A DNA stretch of 64,000 bases from Olleya sp. YS (lineage in GTDB: Bacteria; Bacteroidota; Bacteroidia; Flavobacteriales; Flavobacteriaceae), in contig NZ_CP121685.1 of assembly GCF_029760915.1 (NCBI RefSeq), positions 248,001 to 312,000 of the forward strand. Reading direction: 5' to 3'. The position numbers and the translations under genes were made by a program. The notes under the pieces are model-generated. The model was not told the origin of the DNA and ran no database searches. It was given only the letters and a program-made list of their open reading frames with translations. Shown piece after piece: positions 44,801-56,800 of the stretch; position 1 is the stretch's first letter; each line of letters starts with the position of its first letter.

Positions 44801-47800
44801 CCGTCACCATCACAGTCTGCTGCTAAGAACGCTGCATCTGGTGTTAACGTTATATCTGATGTAATGAAATCACACGGATCGTTTGGATCTGTTGGTGCCT
44901 CTCCATCTGGTGGTGTTAATTCATCACCATTTGTTACTCCGTCACCATCACAGTCTGCTGCTAAGAACGCTGCATCTGGTGTTAACGTTATATCTGATGT
45001 AATGAAATCACACGGATCGTTTGGATCTGTTGGTGCCTCTCCATCTGGTGGTGTTAATTCATCACCATTTGTTACTCCGTCACCATCACAGTCTGCTGCT
45101 AAGAACGCTGCATCTGGTGTTAACGTTATATCTGATGTAATGAAATCACACGGATCGTTTGGATCTGTTGGTGCCTCTCCATCTGGTGGTGTTAATTCAT
45201 CACCATTTGTTACTCCGTCACCATCACAGTCTGCTGCTAAGAACGCTGCATCTGGTGTTAACGTTATATCTGATGTAATGAAATCACACGGATCGTTTGG
45301 ATCTGTTGGTGTCTCTCCATCTGGTGGTGTTAATTCATCACCATTTGTTACTCCGTCACCATCACAGTCTGCTGCTAAGAACGCTGCATCTGGTGTTAAC
45401 GTTATATCTGATGTAATGAAATCACACGGATCGTTTGGATCTGTTGGTGCCTCTCCATCTGGTGGTGTTAATTCATCACCATTTGTTACTCCGTCACCAT
45501 CACAGTCTGCTGCTAAATCAGAAAGACAGTCTTGTATCGTTACCGTTCCGCTTGGGTCTGTGTTTACTGTATTACCACTGGTTACCGTTCCGTCTACTGT
45601 GAAATCTTCATCGCCTTCTGCGATATTATCATCTGTAATTGGAATACTAACATCTACACTTGTACTTCCTGCTGGAATCGTTACTGTAGTGGTTGTCGTT
45701 GTATAATCTGATGTACCTGCGGTTCCACTTGTCGTTACAATATCTATTACCGTATCTACTGAACTTGGCGTGTTGATGGTTACTGGTACTGTTGCGGTAC
45801 CATCACCTTCGTCTACTGTCACGTCACCTATGGTTACCGTTACTGGATCGTTATCTGTAATCGTTACCGTTCCGCTTGGATCCGTATTGTTAGTGTTACC
45901 ACTGGTTACCGTTCCATCTACTGTAAAGTCCTCTGTTGGCTCGCCAATGTTATCATCCGTTATTGGAATACTAACATCTACTGATGTGCTGCCTGCTGGA
46001 ATCGTTACTGTAGTGGTGGTCGTTGTATAATCTGATGTACCTGCAGTTCCACTTGTCGTGACAATATCTATTACTGTATCTACTGAACTTGGTGTGCTTA
46101 AGGTTACTGGTACTGTTGCGGTACCATCGCCTTCGTCTACTGTCACATCGCCTATGGTTACTGTTACTGAATCGTTATCTGTAATCGTTACCGTTCCGCT
46201 TGGGTCTGTGTTTACTGTATTACCACTGGTTACCGTTCCGTCTACTGTGAAATCTTCATCGCCTTCTGCGATATTATCATCTGTAATTGGAATACTAACA
46301 TCTACACTTGTACTTCCTGCTGGAATCGTTACTGTAGTGGTTGTCGTGGTATAATCTGATGTGCCTGCGGTTCCACTTGTTGTTACAATATCTATTACCG
46401 TATCTACTGAACTTGGCGTGTCGATGGTTACTGGTACTGTTGCTGTACCATCGCCTTCGTCTACTGTCACATCACCTATGGTTACCGTTACTGGATCATT
46501 ATCCGTAATGGTTACCGTTCCGCTTGGATCCGTATTGTTAGTGTTACCACTGGTTACCGTTCCATCTACTGTAAAGTCCTCTGTTGGCTCGCCAATGTTA
46601 TCATCCGTTATTGGAATACTAACATCTACTGATGTGCTGCCTGCTGGAATCGTTACTGTAGTGGTTGTCGTTGTATAATCTGATGTACCTGCGGTTCCTG
46701 AGGTAGTTACAATATCTATGACTGTATCTACTGAACTTGGTGTGCTTAAGGTTACTGGTACTGTTGCGGTACCATCGCCTTCGTCTACTGTCACATCGCC
46801 TATGGTTACTGTTACTGAATCGTTATCTGTAATCGTTACCGTTCCGCTTGGGTCTGTGTTTACTGTATTACCACTGGTTACCGTTCCGTCTACTGTGAAA
46901 TCTTCATCGCCTTCTGCGATATTATCATCTGTAATTGGAATACTAACATCTACACTTGTACTTCCTGCTGGAATCGTTACTGTAGTGGTTGTCGTGGTAT
47001 AATCTGATGTGCCTGCGGTTCCTGAGGTAGTTACAATATCTATTACCGTATCTACTGAACTTGGCGTGTCGATGGTTACTGGTACTGTTGCTGTACCATC
47101 GCCTTCGTCTACTGTCACATCACCTATGGTTACCGTTACTGGATCATTATCCGTAATGGTTACCGTTCCGCTTGGATCCGTATTGTTAGTGTTACCACTG
47201 GTTACCGTTCCATCTACTGTAAAGTCCTCTGTTGGCTCGCCAATGTTATCATCCGTTATTGGAATACTAACATCTACTGATGTGCTGCCTGCTGGAATCG
47301 TTACTGTAGTGGTTGTCGTTGTATAATCTGATGTACCTGCGGTTCCTGAGGTAGTTACAATATCTATGACTGTATCTACTGAACTTGGTGTGCTTAAGGT
47401 TACTGGTACTGTTGCGGTACCATCGCCTTCGTCTACTGTCACATCGCCTATGGTTACTGTTACTGAATCGTTATCTGTAATCGTTACCGTTCCGCTTGGG
47501 TCTGTGTTTACTGTATTACCACTGGTTACCGTTCCGTCTACTGTGAAATCTTCTGGTCCTTCTGCAATAGCATCATCTGTAATTGGAATACTAACATCTA
47601 CACTTGTACTTCCTGCTGGAATCGTTACTGTAGTGGTTGTCGTGGTATAATCTGATGTGCCTGCGGTTCCACTTGTTGTTACAATATCTATTACCGTATC
47701 TACTGAACTTGGCGTGTCGATGGTTACTGGTACTGTTGCTGTACCATCGCCTTCGTCTACTGTCACATCACCTATGGTTACCGTTACTGGATCATTATCC

Positions 47801-50800
47801 GTAATGGTTACCGTTCCGCTTGGATCCGTATTGTTAGTGTTACCACTGGTTACCGTTCCATCTACTGTAAAGTCCTCTGTTGGCTCGCCAATGTTATCAT
47901 CCGTTATTGGAATACTAACATCTACTGATGTGCTGCCTGCTGGAATCGTTACTGTAGTGGTTGTCGTTGTATAATCTGATGTACCTGCGGTTCCACTTGT
48001 CGTGACAATATCTATTACTGTATCTACTGAACTTGGTGTGCTTAAGGTTACTGGTACTGTTGCGGTACCATCGCCTTCGTCTACTGTCACATCGCCTATG
48101 GTTACTGTTACTGAATCGTTATCTGTAATCGTTACCGTTCCGCTTGGGTCTGTGTTTACTGTATTACCACTGGTTACCGTTCCGTCTACTGTGAAATCTT
48201 CTGGTCCTTCTGCAATAGCATCATCTGTAATTGGAATACTAACATCTACACTTGTACTTCCTGCTGGAATGGTTACCGTAGTGGTTGTCGTGGTATAATC
48301 TGATGTGCCTGCGGTTCCTGAGGTAGTTACAATATCTATTACCGTATCTACTGAACTTGGCGTGTCGATGGTTACTGGTACTGTTGCTGTACCATCGCCT
48401 TCGTCTACTGTCACATCACCTATGGTTACCGTTACTGGATCATTATCCGTAATGGTTACCGTTCCGCTTGGATCCGTATTGTTAGTGTTACCACTGGTTA
48501 CCGTTCCATCTACTGTAAAGTCCTCTGTTGGCTCGCCAATGTTATCATCCGTTATTGGAATACTAACATCTACTGATGTGCTGCCTGCTGGAATCGTTAC
48601 TGTAGTGGTTGTCGTTGTATAATCTGATGTACCTGCGGTTCCTGAGGTAGTTACAATATCTATGACTGTATCTACTGAACTTGGTGTGCTTAAGGTTACT
48701 GGTACTGTTGCGGTACCATCGCCTTCGTCTACTGTCACATCGCCTATGGTTACTGTTACTGAATCGTTATCTGTAATCGTTACCGTTCCGCTTGGGTCTG
48801 TGTTTACTGTATTACCACTGGTTACCGTTCCGTCTACTGTGAAATCTTCATCGCCTTCTGCGATATTATCATCTGTAATTGGAATACTAACATCTACACT
48901 TGTACTTCCTGCTGGAATCGTTACTGTAGTGGTTGTCGTGGTATAATCTGATGTGCCTGCGGTTCCACTTGTTGTTACAATATCTATTACCGTATCTACT
49001 GAACTTGGCGTGTCGATGGTTACTGGTACTGTTGCTGTACCATCGCCTTCGTCTACTGTCACATCACCTATGGTTACCGTTACTGGATCATTATCCGTAA
49101 TGGTTACCGTTCCGCTTGGATCCGTATTGTTAGTGTTACCACTGGTTACCGTTCCATCTACTGTAAAGTCCTCTGTTGGCTCGCCAATGTTATCATCCGT
49201 TATTGGAATACTAACATCTACTGATGTGCTGCCTGCTGGAATCGTTACTGTAGTGGTTGTCGTTGTATAATCTGATGTACCTGCGGTTCCTGAGGTAGTT
49301 ACAATATCTATGACTGTATCTACTGAACTTGGTGTGCTTAAGGTTACTGGTACTGTTGCGGTACCATCGCCTTCGTCTACTGTCACATCGCCTATGGTTA
49401 CTGTTACTGAATCGTTATCTGTAATCGTTACCGTTCCGCTTGGGTCTGTGTTTACTGTATTACCACTGGTTACCGTTCCGTCTACTGTGAAATCTTCATC
49501 GCCTTCTGCGATATTATCATCTGTAATTGGAATACTAACATCTACACTTGTACTTCCTGCTGGAATGGTTACCGTAGTGGTTGTCGTGGTATAATCTGAT
49601 GTGCCTGCGGTTCCTGAGGTAGTTACAATATCTATTACCGTATCTACTGAACTTGGCGTGTCGATGGTTACTGGTACTGTTGCGGTACCATCGCCTTCGT
49701 CTACTGTCACATCACCTATGGTTACCGTTACTGGATCATTATCCGTAATGGTTACCGTTCCGCTTGGATCCGTATTGTTAGTGTTACCACTGGTTACCGT
49801 TCCATCTACTGTAAAGTCCTCTGTTGGCTCGCCAATGTTATCATCCGTTATTGGAATACTAACATCTACTGATGTGCTGCCTGCTGGAATCGTTACTGTA
49901 GTGGTCGTCGTGGTATAATCTGATGTACCTGCGGTTCCTGAGGTAGTTACAATATCTATTACTGTATCTACTGAACTTGGTGTGCTTAAGGTTACTGGTA
50001 CTGTTGCGGTACCATCGCCTTCGTCTACTGTCACATCGCCTATGGTTACTGTTACTGAATCGTTATCTGTAATCGTTACCGTTCCGCTTGGGTCTGTGTT
50101 TACTGTATTACCACTGGTTACCGTTCCGTCTACTGTGAAATCTTCTGGTCCTTCTGCAATAGCATCATCTGTAATTGGAATACTAACATCTACACTTGTA
50201 CTTCCTGCTGGAATCGTTACTGTAGTGGTTGTCGTGGTATAATCTGATGTGCCTGCGGTTCCACTTGTTGTTACAATATCTATTACCGTATCTACTGAAC
50301 TTGGCGTGTCGATGGTTACTGGTACTGTTGCTGTACCATCGCCTTCGTCTACTGTCACATCACCTATGGTTACCGTTACTGGATCATTATCCGTAATGGT
50401 TACCGTTCCGCTTGGATCCGTATTGTTAGTGTTACCACTGGTTACGGTTCCATCTACTGTAAAGTCCTCTGTTGGCTCGCCAATGTTATCATCCGTTATT
50501 GGAATACTAACATCTACTGATGTGCTGCCTGCTGGAATCGTTACTGTAGTGGTTGTCGTTGTATAATCTGATGTACCTGCGGTTCCTGAGGTAGTTACAA
50601 TATCTATGACTGTATCTACTGAACTTGGTGTGCTTAAGGTTACTGGTACTGTTGCGGTACCATCGCCTTCGTCTACTGTCACATCGCCTATGGTTACTGT
50701 TACTGAATCGTTATCTGTAATCGTTACCGTTCCGCTTGGGTCTGTGTTTACTGTATTACCACTGGTTACCGTTCCGTCTACTGTGAAATCTTCATCGCCT

Positions 50801-53800
50801 TCTGCGATATTATCATCTGTAATTGGAATACTAACATCTACACTTGTACTTCCTGCTGGAATCGTTACTGTAGTGGTTGTCGTGGTATAATCTGATGTGC
50901 CTGCGGTTCCTGAGGTAGTTACAATATCTATTACCGTATCTACTGAACTTGGCGTGTCGATGGTTACTGGTACTGTTGCTGTACCATCGCCTTCGTCTAC
51001 TGTCACATCACCTATGGTTACCGTTACTGGATCATTATCCGTAATGGTTACCGTTCCGCTTGGATCCGTATTGTTAGTGTTACCACTGGTTACCGTTCCA
51101 TCTACTGTAAAGTCCTCTGTTGGCTCGCCAATGTTATCATCCGTTATTGGAATACTAACATCTACTGATGTGCTGCCTGCTGGAATCGTTACTGTAGTGG
51201 TTGTCGTTGTATAATCTGATGTACCTGCGGTTCCTGAGGTAGTTACAATATCTATTACTGTATCTACTGAACTTGGTGTGCTTAAGGTTACTGGTACTGT
51301 TGCGGTACCATCGCCTTCGTCTACTGTCACATCGCCTATGGTTACTGTTACTGAATCGTTATCTGTAATCGTTACCGTTCCGCTTGGGTCTGTGTTTACT
51401 GTATTACCACTGGTTACCGTTCCGTCTACTGTGAAATCTTCTGGTCCTTCTGCAATAGCATCATCTGTAATTGGAATACTAACATCTACACTTGTACTTC
51501 CTGCTGGAATCGTTACTGTAGTGGTTGTCGTGGTATAATCTGATGTGCCTGCGGTTCCACTTGTTGTTACAATATCTATTACCGTATCTACTGAACTTGG
51601 CGTGTCGATGGTTACTGGTACTGTTGCTGTACCATCGCCTTCGTCTACTGTCACATCACCTATGGTTACCGTTACTGGATCATTATCCGTAATGGTTACC
51701 GTTCCGCTTGGATCCGTATTGTTAGTGTTACCACTGGTTACGGTTCCATCTACTGTAAAGTCCTCTGTTGGCTCGCCAATGTTATCATCCGTTATTGGAA
51801 TACTAACATCTACTGATGTGCTGCCTGCTGGAATCGTTACTGTAGTGGTTGTCGTTGTATAATCTGATGTACCTGCGGTTCCTGAGGTAGTTACAATATC
51901 TATGACTGTATCTACTGAACTTGGTGTGCTTAAGGTTACTGGTACTGTTGCGGTACCATCGCCTTCGTCTACTGTCACATCGCCTATGGTTACTGTTACT
52001 GAATCGTTATCTGTAATCGTTACCGTTCCGCTTGGGTCTGTGTTTACTGTATTACCACTGGTTACCGTTCCGTCTACTGTGAAATCTTCATCGCCTTCTG
52101 CGATATTATCATCTGTAATTGGAATACTAACATCTACACTTGTACTTCCTGCTGGAATCGTTACTGTAGTGGTTGTCGTGGTATAATCTGATGTGCCTGC
52201 GGTTCCTGAGGTAGTTACAATATCTATTACCGTATCTACTGAACTTGGCGTGTCGATGGTTACTGGTACTGTTGCTGTACCATCGCCTTCGTCTACTGTC
52301 ACATCACCTATGGTTACCGTTACTGGATCATTATCCGTAATGGTTACCGTTCCGCTTGGATCCGTATTGTTAGTGTTACCACTGGTTACCGTTCCATCTA
52401 CTGTAAAGTCCTCTGTTGGCTCGCCAATGTTATCATCCGTTATTGGAATACTAACATCTACTGATGTGCTGCCTGCTGGAATCGTTACTGTAGTGGTTGT
52501 CGTTGTATAATCTGATGTACCTGCGGTTCCTGAGGTAGTTACAATATCTATGACTGTATCTACTGAACTTGGTGTGCTTAAGGTTACTGGTACTGTTGCG
52601 GTACCATCGCCTTCGTCTACTGTCACATCGCCTATGGTTACTGTTACTGAATCGTTATCTGTAATCGTTACCGTTCCGCTTGGGTCTGTGTTTACTGTAT
52701 TACCACTGGTTACCGTTCCGTCTACTGTGAAATCTTCTGGTCCTTCTGCAATAGCATCATCTGTAATTGGAATACTAACATCTACACTTGTACTTCCTGC
52801 TGGAATGGTTACCGTAGTGGTTGTCGTGGTATAATCTGATGTGCCTGCGGTTCCTGAGGTAGTTACAATATCTATTACCGTATCTACTGAACTTGGCGTG
52901 TCGATGGTTACTGGTACTGTTGCGGTACCATCGCCTTCGTCTACTGTCACATCACCTATGGTTACCGTTACTGGATCATTATCCGTAATGGTTACCGTTC
53001 CGCTTGGATCCGTATTGTTAGTGTTACCACTGGTTACCGTTCCATCTACTGTAAAGTCCTCTGTTGGCTCGCCAATGTTATCATCCGTTATTGGAATACT
53101 AACATCTACTGATGTGCTGCCTGCTGGAATCGTTACTGTAGTGGTCGTCGTGGTATAATCTGATGTACCTGCGGTTCCTGAGGTAGTTACAATATCTATT
53201 ACTGTATCTACTGAACTTGGTGTGCTTAAGGTTACTGGTACTGTTGCGGTACCATCGCCTTCGTCTACTGTCACATCGCCTATGGTTACTGTTACTGAAT
53301 CGTTATCTGTAATCGTTACCGTTCCGCTTGGGTCTGTGTTTACTGTATTACCACTGGTTACCGTTCCGTCTACTGTGAAATCTTCTGGTCCTTCTGCAAT
53401 AGCATCATCTGTAATTGGAATACTAACATCTACACTTGTACTTCCTGCTGGAATCGTTACTGTAGTGGTTGTCGTGGTATAATCTGATGTGCCTGCGGTT
53501 CCACTTGTTGTTACAATATCTATTACCGTATCTACTGAACTTGGCGTGTCGATGGTTACTGGTACTGTTGCTGTACCATCGCCTTCGTCTACTGTCACAT
53601 CACCTATGGTTACCGTTACTGGATCATTATCCGTAATGGTTACCGTTCCGCTTGGATCCGTATTGTTAGTGTTACCACTGGTTACGGTTCCATCTACTGT
53701 AAAGTCCTCTGTTGGCTCGCCAATGTTATCATCCGTTATTGGAATACTAACATCTACTGATGTGCTGCCTGCTGGAATCGTTACTGTAGTGGTTGTCGTT

Positions 53801-56800
53801 GTATAATCTGATGTACCTGCGGTTCCTGAGGTAGTTACAATATCTATGACTGTATCTACTGAACTTGGTGTGCTTAAGGTTACTGGTACTGTTGCGGTAC
53901 CATCGCCTTCGTCTACTGTCACATCGCCTATGGTTACTGTTACTGAATCGTTATCTGTAATCGTTACCGTTCCGCTTGGGTCTGTGTTTACTGTATTACC
54001 ACTGGTTACCGTTCCGTCTACTGTGAAATCTTCATCGCCTTCTGCGATATTATCATCTGTAATTGGAATACTAACATCTACACTTGTACTTCCTGCTGGA
54101 ATCGTTACTGTAGTGGTTGTCGTGGTATAATCTGATGTGCCTGCGGTTCCTGAGGTAGTTACAATATCTATTACCGTATCTACTGAACTTGGCGTGTCGA
54201 TGGTTACTGGTACTGTTGCTGTACCATCGCCTTCGTCTACTGTCACATCACCTATGGTTACCGTTACTGGATCATTATCCGTAATGGTTACCGTTCCGCT
54301 TGGATCCGTATTGTTAGTGTTACCACTGGTTACCGTTCCATCTACTGTAAAGTCCTCTGTTGGCTCGCCAATGTTATCATCCGTTATTGGAATACTAACA
54401 TCTACTGATGTGCTGCCTGCTGGAATCGTTACTGTAGTGGTTGTCGTTGTATAATCTGATGTACCTGCGGTTCCTGAGGTAGTTACAATATCTATGACTG
54501 TATCTACTGAACTTGGTGTGCTTAAGGTTACTGGTACTGTTGCGGTACCATCGCCTTCGTCTACTGTCACATCGCCTATGGTTACTGTTACTGAATCGTT
54601 ATCTGTAATCGTTACCGTTCCGCTTGGGTCTGTGTTTACTGTATTACCACTGGTTACCGTTCCGTCTACTGTGAAATCTTCTGGTCCTTCTGCAATAGCA
54701 TCATCTGTAATTGGAATACTAACATCTACACTTGTACTTCCTGCTGGAATCGTTACTGTAGTGGTTGTCGTGGTATAATCTGATGTGCCTGCGGTTCCAC
54801 TTGTTGTTACAATATCTATTACCGTATCTACTGAACTTGGCGTGTCGATGGTTACTGGTACTGTTGCTGTACCATCGCCTTCGTCTACTGTCACATCACC
54901 TATGGTTACCGTTACTGGATCATTATCCGTAATGGTTACCGTTCCGCTTGGATCCGTATTGTTAGTGTTACCACTGGTTACGGTTCCATCTACTGTAAAG
55001 TCCTCTGTTGGCTCGCCAATGTTATCATCCGTTATTGGAATACTAACATCTACTGATGTGCTGCCTGCTGGAATCGTTACTGTAGTGGTTGTCGTTGTAT
55101 AATCTGATGTACCTGCGGTTCCTGAGGTAGTTACAATATCTATGACTGTATCTACTGAACTTGGTGTGCTTAAGGTTACTGGTACTGTTGCGGTACCATC
55201 GCCTTCGTCTACTGTCACATCGCCTATGGTTACTGTTACTGAATCGTTATCTGTAATCGTTACCGTTCCGCTTGGGTCTGTGTTTACTGTATTACCACTG
55301 GTTACCGTTCCGTCTACTGTGAAATCTTCATCGCCTTCTGCGATATTATCATCTGTAATTGGAATACTAACATCTACACTTGTACTTCCTGCTGGAATCG
55401 TTACTGTAGTGGTTGTCGTGGTATAATCTGATGTGCCTGCGGTTCCTGAGGTAGTTACAATATCTATTACCGTATCTACTGAACTTGGCGTGTCGATGGT
55501 TACTGGTACTGTTGCTGTACCATCGCCTTCGTCTACTGTCACATCACCTATGGTTACCGTTACTGGATCATTATCCGTAATGGTTACCGTTCCGCTTGGA
55601 TCCGTATTGTTAGTGTTACCACTGGTTACCGTTCCATCTACTGTAAAGTCCTCTGTTGGCTCGCCAATGTTATCATCCGTTATTGGAATACTAACATCTA
55701 CTGATGTGCTGCCTGCTGGAATCGTTACTGTAGTGGTTGTCGTTGTATAATCTGATGTACCTGCGGTTCCTGAGGTAGTTACAATATCTATGACTGTATC
55801 TACTGAACTTGGTGTGCTTAAGGTTACTGGTACTGTTGCGGTACCATCGCCTTCGTCTACTGTCACATCGCCTATGGTTACTGTTACTGAATCGTTATCT
55901 GTAATCGTTACCGTTCCGCTTGGGTCTGTGTTTACTGTATTACCACTGGTTACCGTTCCGTCTACTGTGAAATCTTCTGGTCCTTCTGCAATAGCATCAT
56001 CTGTAATTGGAATACTAACATCTACACTTGTACTTCCTGCTGGAATCGTTACTGTAGTGGTTGTCGTGGTATAATCTGATGTGCCTGCGGTTCCACTTGT
56101 TGTTACAATATCTATTACCGTATCTACTGAACTTGGCGTGTCGATGGTTACTGGTACTGTTGCTGTACCATCGCCTTCGTCTACTGTCACATCACCTATG
56201 GTTACCGTTACTGGATCATTATCCGTAATGGTTACCGTTCCGCTTGGATCCGTATTGTTAGTGTTACCACTGGTTACCGTTCCATCTACTGTAAAGTCCT
56301 CTGTTGGCTCGCCAATGTTATCATCCGTTATTGGAATACTAACATCTACTGATGTGCTGCCTGCTGGAATCGTTACTGTAGTGGTTGTCGTTGTATAATC
56401 TGATGTACCTGCGGTTCCACTTGTCGTGACAATATCTATTACTGTATCTACTGCGCTGACCGCATCAATAGTTACTGGAACGGTTGCGGTACCATCGCCT
56501 TCGTCTACTGTGACGTCACCTATGGTAATATTAACTAAACAAGAGTTTATAGTATCACTCGTAACAGCTGCAGTTGTTGCTTGCTGGTAAGAATTCATAC
56601 TAGTATCCTCTGGAACACCATTAGCATCAACTTGTCCTTCGTCTGCATCTGCAAGATTATCACTTGTTGTCAAATCTGATTGAACAAAAGTTCCTGCTGC
56701 TTCAACAGCATCTGGACAACCATCATTATCACTGTCTGTGTCTAAATAGTCTGGGGTATTATCACCATCAGAATCTGTACTTTGGCATGCAGAAAGAATA

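Noticed and set aside
42794-45706. A 970-codon open frame on the plus strand with perfect 46-residue repeats
   Set aside because: It is the antisense of the 138-bp array. Because the unit is a multiple of three with no stop in this frame, the frame stays open by chance. The minus-strand product has meaningful motifs and a sorting domain.
45770-56398. About thirty plus-strand frames of 86-105 codons, evenly spaced
   Set aside because: All are antisense of the Calx-beta repeats, one per 324 bp, with low-complexity Val/Thr/Ser translations.
42757-56529. Possible CRISPR array because of regular direct repeats
   Set aside because: Repeats are contiguous, in frame and coding, of 138 or 324 bp, with no short repeat and unique spacer pattern, and no cas genes nearby.
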